Origin: Glandiceps talaboti
Lineage: Eukaryota > Hemichordata > Enteropneusta > Spengelidae
Length of the DNA stretch: 64,000 bases
Assembly: GCF_964340395.1 (NCBI RefSeq)
Contig: NC_135556.1
Coordinates: forward strand, 21,372,723-21,436,722
Direction of reading: 5' to 3'
The position numbers and the translations under genes were made by a program. Positions 53,567 to 64,000 of this stretch are shown one piece after another. Below the pieces are notes generated by a model that was not told where the DNA came from, did not search any database, and was given only the letters and a program-made list of their open reading frames with translations. The stretch's first letter is position 1, and the number at the start of each line of letters is the position of its first letter.

Positions 53567-54231
53567 AGTGCCTGATTGATAACGTTTAGACTCTGATCAA
53601 TGTATTAAGCTCACACCTCTATAGAATATATATATAATAGAATGGTCTGAGTTGTAAATCAAGATACTGGGTTATATGTAAATAGGCTAAGCGAACAATA
53701 CAAAATTTAAGCATGCTTCATATTCAGAAAATGGAAAGCTAAGAATGTTCAACTGAAACATTAATTTGGGGTTATAACTTTAGTGTTCACCAACAAGTTT
53801 ATCCGGTTAAAACGATATAAAGATACAAGGGAAACAAACTAGCAATAACTGTAATTTTTCTGTAGGGGTATAGTTTGTCGACCTACGAAGATATACTATA
53901 TAATTACTGTATTCAGGCTACTTGGCTATTAATTTTCAGTCGCCAATTATTGACATGCATGCTTTAAAACCTGGAATGCAGACAACTAATTGTGAGAGAC
54001 ACTCCACTGCAGACCTGTCTTGAAAGACAAAATAAACTGGCAATGACTTCAGAAATAAAATGGCATTATTCTAATCCAGAAGTTCTGAAATTTTTTTTCC
54101 AGAGTATAACAAATGTACGAAAGCTGTTAACGTTTCTTGCTTTCTGTAATTTTTTAATGATAACAATAGTTCCACATAATATAAAGTGAACCTGTATGTG
54201 TGGATTACATATCATAATTTAAGTATGAAGC

Positions 54232-54237
54232 AATAAA
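54232..54237 (+). terminator. Candidate polyadenylation signal of the aminopeptidase gene (AATAAA)
   Basis: This AATAAA lies 666 bases after the stop codon, ahead of the CT-rich tract. Confidence 0.45.
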
Positions 54238-54285
54238 ACATCACGTGGTTGAAAGGTTTTCTGCACTTAATAATGAACTGCTATA

Positions 54286-54444
54286 TGCACCCCTCTCTCT
54301 GTCTCTCTCCCTCCCCTTCCTCTCACACTCCATCCCCACTCCCATGTCTCCCCCTCCCTCTTTCTGTCTCTCTCTCTGTCGCTGTCTGTCTCTCGGTCTC
54401 TCTCTGTCCATCTGTCTCTGTCTCTCTGTGTGTCTCTGTCTCTG

Positions 54445-54499
<55 letters not shown>
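54286..54499. repeat. (CT)n-rich low-complexity tract
   Basis: CTCTCTGT-type units ending in a pure CT run. Confidence 0.95.
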
Positions 54500-54501
<2 letters not shown>

Positions 54502-55956
54502 ACTTCAATAATACTTCGTGGAAAAATAAAACAACAACAACAAAAACAAAAACATTACATTGTGTATTACACGTACGTATGCACAGCCTAATTGTGACTT
54601 TTGTATCCACTATATGTAGACATATTTTTTTTCAGTGTAAGCTTACAACGACTACATTCCTTACTTTTATGTAATTCATACATATAAGAAAATGCACAAC
54701 TAGTGAAAAAATAAGGCCTTGCATGAGACGGTGGGAGTAGAACTTGTCATTTATCTTAAGATTACAAGATGACCAATATACAAATATTCATGTGAGAGAT
54801 AGCGTTGAGTGAAGTGGAAGTCGTACATGCGCACAACTAGCCTATTTCAGTTCACTACGATGGCAGCATGCCAGAAATAAGCCGTTTCATTAATGGAATA
54901 GGTTTGTATTATTTGACAAACCATGAAAAAGAAAATCCATGCTCTGAATGTAATGTCGACTCTCTTCTCTATCATTTTCACGTAATTATATTTGTGTTAC
55001 TTTATTCATACAATATTACTTGCAGTGGGATAGTGTCGTTAGTCTCCTTGCATTGCACTATTGATATTAAATTGGCACATGTGAATTAAGGTCATGAATG
55101 TCAAGGTTCACTAGCAAGTCATGGTCGTTCTGTTGACACAATGCCTTCATCAATTATGTCAACTTTGGCCGACAAGGCGATAGAAAAGACGGATGTTAAC
55201 TGCATATGATAAGGGTTGTTATCTGATCACAAAAAAGTCCATTTTTTTGTTGAATTGTTTCAACATTATTTTGTCGTTTGATTTTGGAGGCCTCATATTA
55301 TCAACATAGCCTGCGTTGTAAGACACTCGAGTTGAGACATAGAACGCAGTTATACAGAAAGTTACAAGAATAAGTATGCTAGAAAACACGTCTCTATTAA
55401 GTCATTTCCCACGGGTGATGACGACTACGTTTTACCGTAAAACACCTAATTTTCATCATATCAAATTCCAGTATTTTAACATTGCAGATGCTTATAAAAA
55501 TTCAACTCCCTTATTTTTTTTCAGTTTGGAAAAAAAATAATTTATGTTTGCTTTTCTAATTTACAATGCACATTCATTGTGGCATTGTTTTCACTACGAA
55601 TACAATACATTTAAAATCGACCGTAACTTTGGGGCTTTACGGTAACGTCCTTCAATGAACACAATACCTGTGACCTGTGTATGCGCATAAACAACCGGTA
55701 CCGGTAATATCTGGTTCCCGACAATCTAGTTCATTCTAGTAAACAACCCATCAGCGCTTATTACGGTTGTACCATATTTTTAGAATCAGGAGATAACGGC
55801 CTAGGCCACGCCGAACTCTACTAGGGTCTCCCAGACTTCACGAGCAAAAAAATACATATTGTATTGGTATTCTGCATACGGGCACGTCGTAGCTACAGTA
55901 GGAATCCAGTGACAGTGTGTAGAAAGTCAATCGATAGTTTGACCTAAACTGTAAAC

Positions 55957-58900
55957 ATGACCACGCATCGTTCATTGAGAGTAACGCACTCGTGTGTACA
56001 CTGTACACACACTGCGTATATAAATGTTACACTTGGCAAAGGTGAGTGTTTCTGTTATGACATATTTTCTTCTTTAAAATTTCTTCCATAAGTTGTTTAT
56101 TTCTGAGTGAAAGATACTTGGTGTTTGATTTTATGGATTTTTGTTTTCAATTACGTCATCGAAGGGATCAATGACCTCTCCATGTTTACGTTACGTCATT
56201 AGCGGCTGCAGTTATAAACACAGCGCTAGCCATATTAATATAGGAGTGTTACCACTTCGATTCCTTTTCATACACCGATACTTTGAAATGGGTAATATAC
56301 GTGGTTTGTTGTCGTTTGAGAATGACATCGCTACTGATATTACGTCATGAGCAAATCCGAGAAATTCTGACGGTCGACATATACCGTATTATAATTCCAT
56401 TGTATGAAATTCTGAACGGACCCTGAACACACAAAACGGTGTTTTTTGTTATGATGGTGATATTTTGCATATAAATTCTGGTTCTCAGTTTATTACGGAA
56501 CGCGCAGTATTTACGGCCCGGGGGTGGGGTGTCTGAGGAGAAAATGTTTTGGTCAAACAAAACTTCGCAGCCCCTCCCTCGTGCTCTCATAAATTTCATG
56601 TCCCCCGAAATGAACCCCACAGAAAATCGTAGCCCCCCCCCCCCCACACACACACACACAAAGGTTACACAAATTTGCACATGAGCCAGTGTATGGTAAC
56701 CCTCCTCCCTCCCCAATCCCCAACTTGCCACATTCTGGAGATGCGCAATTGTGTAGTACTATACATTAAAATAACACTGGCAATTGGCAATCGACTCCAG
56801 CTGTCATCCATACGCAATAAGATATTTCTTTGCAAATAGAAGCAATGAGACGTGAGATTTGCACGGACATGTCTCACATTGTACTGTAACCTATACTTGG
56901 AGCTATAGTCCAGTCAAAATAAGATGATTGCAACATAAAATCATTTTTAGTGCATCTTACTCAGAATTGTATGCTGAACAACATATCAACAGTCTAGAAC
57001 AATCTAATTGGTGGAACATTGTGAAAATGAGGTTTTTATTAACTATCATAAATAGCGGTAATACCATATTCACAGAACAGAATATGAACACGTATTTTCA
57101 CTTTTAAACAAATTAAACATAAACACCAAAAGGTATGAACAATGCAAGCAATAACAAACACACTGATACTACACAAATTGCACTTTTCAAATAGAGTACG
57201 TTCATTTAAAATGACTGAAAATAAAGAAAATTACCTACAATGCACAATTGTGAGCAGATAATGACAATTTGTTCCTAAACCATCAATAATAGCATATATA
57301 TGGTTAACTAGGACCTAAATACAAATCAATCAGTGCTGTCTTAAAAGACAAAGGACAAATGCATCCATGTAATGAACACAAACAATGACGGGATATTGAT
57401 ACAATCAAGATATAGGTACTTTTCCATCTCGAGCTCAGTACCTAATGATAGACATACTACTCACAAGGGTGTTAAAATGTACGCTTAAGTTGTACGTTGC
57501 ATATAATCATTGTCCTAGTAATTAAAAATACACACATTAAGTCTGTTTACATTCAATAGGAATGGTTGTACTGTCATGCAGTGACTCAGAAGTAATTCCT
57601 CACCTTCAGACCTACCCATAGACATGTCACTTGCATGGGTGTTTGAATAAATGATATTTCATGAAAATTATATTTTCACTAATTGTGCTAATTTTTAAGA
57701 AACGTCATAGTTCACCATGTTTCCCGAGTTAGATTTTTCTAGACTATTGGTGAATCAGTATAGAATTCTGAGCAAAATGCGCTAAAAAAAATATTTCTCT
57801 GTCGCAATTATGTTCAGCCTATATTTCTGCTAGATTGACTGGATTACTACTCAGCCAGCAGGGTTTCCCCCTCCAATCTTGAATTTGGGCAGAAACAATG
57901 TCCCCGTGATTGCTAGTGGGGAGGGGTGTTCTCCTCCCGCGGTGAGCACTATTTTGAAAAAGGACATGTAAGAGGCCATTTACTAGCAGCATAACATTTC
58001 AAACCATATACATTTATTGAAAGCCATAATCTAAGAGTACTTGAATATTGCCTTCAATACCCTAATTTTATATTCAATACATTACATCAGAATTTTCATG
58101 CCCCCCCCCCCCCCTTAAGCTTCGCAAGGGGATGAAAGGAAGATGGCGAATATTCGTTTCCAGGATTGAACATTCACGGTAAACGACATGTCAATTTTGT
58201 TTCAGACAAAATTTTAAAGAACATAGCCAACCCCTATGAACTAAGAAGAAGAGTCACTGTCGAGGAGGCCATGCGAGATTTGGATGGAGACCCAGAAAAT
58301 AGACAACAAAAACTACATGAATTACGAGAAATGTTCAAATCTAGACCAGATATTAACTTCCGAAAGGATGGAACATTCTTGCTACGATTTCTAAGGAGTA
58401 GGAATTTTGAAGTTAATCGGACCTTCAAAACAGTGGTGTATTACTACGAAGTTCGAAGATATTATCGAGAAATATTTGAAAACTATAAACCGTCATCGGT
58501 CAGGAACTTTTCAGAATACAATTCCGTTATGGTCTGTCCTGGTAAGGATCGAAGTGGGAGAAAAGTCATTTTGGTGAAAATAGGTGAGTGCCAAGGGTTG
58601 TGGTTTGAATTTGTTGGCATATCATAACACTACCTCACTCGAAGATTGATTTTTTTTGTGAGTTTTGCTGTTACGGCCGTGCTCTAGATCTGTTTATCAT
58701 ATGAAGATTTCGCATGCGTAAATGAAATACAAGAAATGCCACGGTTACGTGGTGCAGCCAGCGGACAGATTTGTGGTGTTCATTAATTGTAATTTAATCA
58801 TATCATATCATATCATATCGTATCATATCATATCATATCATATCACATCACATCACATCACATCACATCACATCACATCACGTCACGTCACGTCACGTCA

Positions 58901-61080
58901 CGTCATGTCATGTCATATCATATCATATCATATCATATACCATATCATGATATCATATCATATCATATCTCATGTCATGTCATGTCATGTTATCTTATAT
59001 TATGTAGGCAATGCACATCAGGAACACTGTTCCATTCTGGACCAGGTGAGAGCAAGTTTGATGATGATTGAAACTATGATGACAGAGAGAGAGATACAAC
59101 TAAATGGTGTAGCCCTTATAGTCGACTGTGGTGAGCTGGCTTTCAGAAACATAACAATGTTAGGTCCACAAATGTTGAAGAAAGTGGTCGATGTTTGTGT
59201 GGTAAGTAAATCATACTTTAGGTCTACTGTAGCTTTCGAGGCTATAGTGTAGTTGACAAGTACGGTTGCTACTGGTTCCATTCAGAATTAAAATTGAAAA
59301 TTAAACCTTGCCTTGGTCTTTGTAGAAACTTGAGATATACTAATGTGTAGCTCTTAGCAGCTATATCCGTGTTTTCTGAAGTATCGATCTTTTTGCAAGA
59401 AAAGTATTCCAAGTTATTGCAACATGACCGAGCTCTGCGTATCACAGTCATCCTGTTGAGGTTGTTTAGTTGTGAAAAACAGTTTGGGTTCTGTAGGTGA
59501 AATTGATATTTACTAGTAATAGAAAAAAAAAATCGCATTTCTGAAAATTTCTGAGTTACGGTTTATGTTTACCACTCGGTGGCATGTTGGCAGGTTAAAC
59601 CGCTGTGGTTAGACACGACTGGACAGATTTCAATTATATGCTGATTTTCAGTGCTCAGTCCCCCGCCCTCCAAGATCAACAATTCTGTGTTATACAGTAG
59701 TTGCCACAATTTAACATTTCTTTTTGACTCCTCGCTCGTAAGTAAAACTAAGATTCGTCGTTGAGGGTGCTCTTTTAATCGTGCGGGGGCGAAATGAAAA
59801 CGTGCCCACAACCCACAATATGAAATGTTAATGCTCAATTGACAAAAATCATTAAGACAATGCCCCAGAGTATTTTATCAGTTTATTAAATCCACAAGAT
59901 GTATCATGGTAAAATAATTCTGTCTTCTTTTGACCATCTTCAACCGTTTAAAGATTTGCCACAATTCAACCATTTCAACCATGTAGTCAGAGACTAATAG
60001 TATCAAGGACTGCATATACAAAGAAGCAAATTAAGGATTCAGAAAAAGATTAAAGTCAAATACACTCAATCAAAAACACATTTCCGATTCTTAGCTCAAA
60101 CCATAACGGATATAGATCAGATTCTAATGGCCCACTACATCAACATATTTCAGGCGCTAGTGTTAGTTTTGATCTGACCCAAGTAGCCTGCAAAACCGAA
60201 ATCACGGTACTTAATTCTATATACTCTTCCCATTCGTCCTGTTCTCTACTTTTCTCGTCCCCTCTCTTACGGTGGATTACACATACTGAGATTTAAGCCT
60301 CCACCCTGATATAACCATCAAAGTGATTTCATATGCATTTATAGTCAAGAACTCGGTACACACAGAATTTCCACGAAATCTTGCATGGTTTGTAGTCATG
60401 TCGAAAAAAATATAATCATTTTGTCATGTTTTCTCTAGAATGCAATGCCGATGACTGTAAAGACGGTTCACGTTGTACGCCAACCTGGAGTATGTGGGTC
60501 TATTTTCACCTTCATCAAACCATTCTTAACAAAGGATGTATCGAGCATGGTAAGGGAATTAAATGTGTTTCCATCACATATCAGTTGGCTGTCGATTGCT
60601 AGCTCAAGTATCAACTGCCTAAATGATGAATTGTATATTTCGAATTTCTGTCGTGTAAAACAATAGGTGGCACAGATGTGTCAAGTGTAGAATTTTAAAT
60701 ACTACCGCTATATCATCAAAAAATAGGAAAATACACAAAAATGTACCCCCACTCCTACGTACCCCCGAAAATCTTGAGCATTCAGAATACACTTAGCTAG
60801 CTGAATAACCATCATCACATCTATTCGTATTCTCCCTGTTTTTCTTTCAAAGATATATTTACATGGCGATGAGTATGGTACATTACATGATCACGTGCCA
60901 TCTGCAATCTTGCCAAGTGACCTAGGGGGTCAGTTGCCTGGACTCGATAATACTGAATGGATTAATAGGACGCTAGCTGCTGAAGAAGAGTTTCACCACA
61001 ATGAACAGTTCGGATTCGTCAACTCTAGAACCGTTGGAGCGTCTGGAGCTAATACAGACAACACAACTCTCATGAAATGA
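55957..61080 (+). CDS. CRAL-TRIO domain (Sec14-like, alpha-tocopherol transfer protein/clavesin-type) lipid carrier, 5 exons
   Basis: Exons: 55957-56041 (provisional), 58164-58583, 59008-59201, 60439-60549, 60853-61080; about 345 aa. Exon 2 carries the CRAL-TRIO N-terminal module (DGTFLLRFLRSRNFEVNRTF, then YYEVRRYYREIF) and the start of the lipid-binding lobe (SVMVCPGKDRSGRKVILVKI). Exon 3 has GVALIVDCGELAFRNITML. Exon 4 has FIKPFLTKDVSSM. Exon 5 has the signature LPSDLGGQLPGLD, the conserved IP-x-x-x-GG loop. The family carries hydrophobic ligands such as tocopherol, retinal or phosphoinositides between membranes; the ligand here cannot be inferred. Exon 1 is chosen because ATG at 55957 opens 28 codons to AAAG|GTGAGT in the phase exon 2 needs. 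It is 2.1 kb upstream, so another first exon, or initiation at the ATG MRDLDGD within exon 2, remains possible. The C-terminus is Ser/Thr/Asn-rich with no domain. Confidence 0.87.
56042..58163. other. Intron 1 of the CRAL-TRIO gene, or intergenic if exon 1 is wrong
   Basis: No coding signal was seen. Poly-C runs lie near 56634-56644 and 58101-58114. A G-rich minus frame around 56345-56731 shows no family resemblance. Confidence 0.4.
58797..59000. repeat. Pentanucleotide array ATATC / ACATC / ACGTC / ATGTC beside a splice acceptor
   Basis: Five-base units shift stepwise from CATAT to CACAT, CACGT, CATGT and back to CATAT. The array ends within 10 bases of the exon-3 acceptor (AG at 59006-59007), filling the place where the branch site and pyrimidine tract should be. 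Confidence 0.95.
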
Positions 61081-61411
61081 CTTCCGATACGATGTATAAT
61101 TATGGTGACGTCACGGTGTATGAGGAGAAAAATTGAAAAGAGAAAATTAACATCTTTAGATGTAAAATGAAATCATTTTCTGTCATAAATATGTCTTCCA
61201 ACTTCGCAAAGAATGGATATCCGAGATTGGTGCTAAAAGACACATCAAAGTACGTTTTTCCAAACAAACTCATGCAAAAACATTATTAGAAATGAACGTT
61301 GTTTATCAAATGTTTCTATTCTCATTTAAAAAAATGTGATGATGAAATTACAGAATGTGAAAATATATATTTTTTTTCATGATCACTCTAGAGGTTACCA
61401 AACTTTATTGA

Positions 61412-61417
61412 AATAAA
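61412..61417 (+). terminator. Candidate polyadenylation signal of the CRAL-TRIO gene (AATAAA)
   Basis: AATAAA, 331 bases after the stop codon, in AT-rich sequence. Confidence 0.5.
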
Positions 61418-61965
61418 ATTTTACGAGTACATTAGCAGCAAGGTTGAAGTATTGGAAAATTAATAAATAAATAGAAAATTAACGTTTCGATGTTTCTTTG
61501 ATCTTAAGTGGATGACTGGACTGTGTAACTTAATCTAACCAAGTGTGTATAAGTTCTGTAAAGTACCTGTAAGGATATTTCAAATATAATCTAAAGAAAG
61601 TCCCGTCCAAAAATTAAACATGAATCTGGTAAGAGACTCGCTGTAGAACCCAATGCCTATGTCTCACTCCAATTTCGACATCATTTACTGTATCTCACGT
61701 CAGCTTGGAGGTTTGAGCAGAGATTGATTATATGATTATTGATAATGCGATGATTTCATCGCTAAAGTAACCTGGTTATCATGTAAACTGTAAAATATAG
61801 TTGTTGGGATTTTATTCAATTGATGTCATTATCATAGCGCCATCAACGACTGTATCATCCACTCTACGGGTTACAGATCCATTGATCCTCGAACTTGTGC
61901 GTCTCTTTCATTCAGTTAGGAAGAGCACAACATATTCAAATCAACGTGCGCGCGCATGTGTGTAT

Positions 61966-62030
61966 GTACATGTATGTATGTATGCATGTATGTATGTATG
62001 TATGTATGTATGTATGTATGTATGTATGTA

Positions 62031-62063
<33 letters not shown>

Positions 62064-62180
62064 ATGTATGTATGTGTGTGTATGTATGTATGTATGTATG
62101 TATGTGTGTGTGTGTGGGTGAGTGGGTGGGTGTATGTATGTATGCACGCATGCATATACGTGTGCACACGTATGTACGTG
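61966..62180. repeat. (TATG)n/(TG)n microsatellite
   Basis: TATG units with TGTG interruptions, similar to 18157-18597. Confidence 0.95.
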
Positions 62181-62961
62181 TGTGTGTGGGTGGAGTCTTT
62201 GTATATTCCTGTTTCATCATAGACAGTTTCAATTTCAGTAAATGACTGCTTCAAATCTTTGTTTGTTCGGTTCAAAACCACATCTCTGTTATCCAACCTT
62301 AAAATTTAATCACGAAAACACACATCTTACAAATGTAACGTCTTCTAGTAAAAAAAAACCCAACTGATTAATCATCATACTCTTAGAGGAGAATAAATGT
62401 GTAGTCCCGTCTACTGAAAAGAAATGTACCGCCTGTCTAAAAGCAATATCAGTTGGTAAGGATTGTAATAAGCACGGCTGATCCTTTCAATAACGTCCAG
62501 TGTACTTCTGTGATTAAAAGAGACCCGTAATTGGATTAACTTTAATTTTCCAAACTGTACGTTGGAGAAAACTGTATTCATCTTATTCTGAGTCCAGGGA
62601 TTTGCCTTGTGTGAACTCCTAAAGCAGTTGCATTTGTAGTAGGCCGATTTCTTTGTTAGAAGAAGCTAAAGTGGTGCCCTTGTATGGCTTCTAATTTCTT
62701 GTCTAAATATAATACATGGCAACTTCCTTCGTGAAGTCTTTTAAATACGGTGGGTTCCTATTTGTGAAATCTTTCGAGTGCTCTTTATTACTATCATTCG
62801 ACAAGACTGCCCTAGGTCTTTTTAAGACTTATGGATGGTTCAAACGATTTGTCAGTCGGAGATACACCATATTATGTAGTGTGTATTTCTGCCATCAGTA
62901 TGATCAGTTCATGAGAGTCCTCTGTAAGCTACAGTGTGGTCATACCCAAACATGCACATAC

Positions 62962-63030
<69 letters not shown>

Positions 63031-63168
63031 TAGACAGACAGACAGACAGACAGAAAACAGATTCAGATACATACATACATACATACATACATACATACAT
63101 ACATACATACATACATACATACATACATACATACATACATACATACATACATACATACATACATACAC
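62962..63168. repeat. (GACA)n followed by (ATAC)n
   Basis: GACA from about 62962 to 63055, then ATAC from about 63066 to 63168. This is the inverse complement order of the GTCT/TATG array at 18157-18597. Confidence 0.95.
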
Positions 63169-64000
63169 TACTTTGAAATTTGAAGGTATTTTCAAAGGCA
63201 ATACAAGAGAAAAAGTACACGTACTAGGTACAGGTGTTTATCTTTCGTCGTCGTTTTCACGTGACACCAGTACATTGCTCTAATCTTTTTGTCTGACACC
63301 GTTATATTGTAGGCTGACATAATTTTATACCCGTTGGTCTACGTAAGGTTCTGCTCCCTCCAACCTATTACAAAGTTTTATTTGATAGTTCCACAAAAAT
63401 TATCAACAAATTACTTTACGTATGTAGTACTCGGCAAAGATTGTCGACAAAATTCAAATCCACGTACACCCCCAGTTAACTCGTTGTTATACGCCATGTA
63501 TGTTGTTCTTCCGTCTGATTACGCGAGTGCGTTCAAAAGAGCTTTCCATATCCACCAGATTTATTGTGACGTCACAAAATTTGTTAATTTTGCAGACCCA
63601 GTTTTCACACAAAAAAAATAACAAATCCGCTATTTCCCTTTATTACCTAGATCGCTTTAATAGGCTTTAAATTAAAGAGAATTATATGAGTAAATCTCAT
63701 TGTTGGATCTATCTCTGGCTTTGTCATTTGGATTTAGCTCTTCAAAGACATAGTGTGTTATTATTACGGCACAGCAATACTCGACAACTGGTCCTCTATA
63801 GTTCGTTTCCTTGGGGAGTCATTGTTGTAAGTCTCTCAGAATGATGAGTTTAGCATTCCACAATTAGCTCACACCCATCTGCTCCGTCTGTGTTATCACT
63901 ACAGAGAGATCTTGCCAACTTTTCATAGATTCGTGCCGTTTTTTCAATGTTCATTTTAAAGCTAATCTTTCTAGTCGGCGAGCCTCTTTTCTAACTGAAA

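Larger units (their letters stand above)
53567..55956. other. Aminopeptidase 3' UTR and intergenic region
   Basis: The 3' UTR probably runs to about 54255. The remainder has a CT-rich tract (54286-54499) and no supported gene. Confidence 0.5.
61440..64000. other. Right-end region, no supported gene
   Basis: It contains microsatellites at 61966-62180, 62962-63055 and 63066-63168. Frames outside these (for example plus 62716-62930) have no recognisable domain and no splice context that convinced me. Confidence 0.5.

Noticed and set aside
61801-63283. Frames rich in CMYV, HTYI or DRQT
   Set aside because: They are microsatellite translations with no coding character outside the repeat.

Overview
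This is an AT-rich, intron-rich animal genomic window with long introns, many microsatellites, dispersed inverted-repeat elements, a decayed LINE and a group of nuclear tRNA genes. Gene content fits a non-vertebrate metazoan: an invertebrate-type M17 aminopeptidase of the W07G4.4 class, a Tx1-like LINE, and a YWTD/EGF/sushi receptor with no obvious vertebrate counterpart. A marine deuterostome such as a hemichordate or lancelet is my guess. The sequence alone does not settle the phylum.

Layout. At the left edge (1-295, minus) is the 5' coding end of a SPRY/SOCS-box (SPSB-like) gene. From 17933 down to 3019 (minus) a complete receptor gene of 16 coding exons can be assembled with consistent splice phases. 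It predicts 942 aa: signal peptide, YWTD beta-propeller, EGF, second propeller, EGF, six-Cys sushi, EGF, one membrane helix and an acidic tail with a YEEI motif. Reading through one intron of this gene gives a second in-frame membrane anchor with a short tail. The first intron carries a Tx1-like LINE lacking its reverse-transcriptase core.

Head-to-head with the receptor, on plus, is a complete 11-exon lysosomal aspartylglucosaminidase gene (AGA, 20537-26991, 346 aa). The 5' splice donor of its exon 2 sits in an eight-copy 56-bp tandem array. After about 5 kb with no gene comes an intronless KLHL gene (BTB-BACK-Kelch, 32095-33909, minus), with a 76-bp minisatellite just upstream. A perfect 197-bp palindromic element lies at 35216-35412. 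Four exons of an unrecognised minus-strand gene lie at 35705-39399.

From 39751 to 43265 there are five tRNA genes: Val-AAC, Val-TAC, Arg-CCT with an intron, Val-CAC, and Pro-CGG on minus. The three Val genes together cover all valine codons, and two share duplicated downstream flanks. Next, on plus, come a complete 15-exon M17 aminopeptidase gene (45547-53566, 547 aa; start codon split by an intron and one GC-AG intron) and a 5-exon CRAL-TRIO lipid-carrier gene (55957-61080; first exon uncertain). The right end is microsatellite-rich with no supported gene.

The genes look like independent neighbours rather than a pathway. All exon boundaries were found by eye from splice consensus plus frame continuity and need transcript confirmation.
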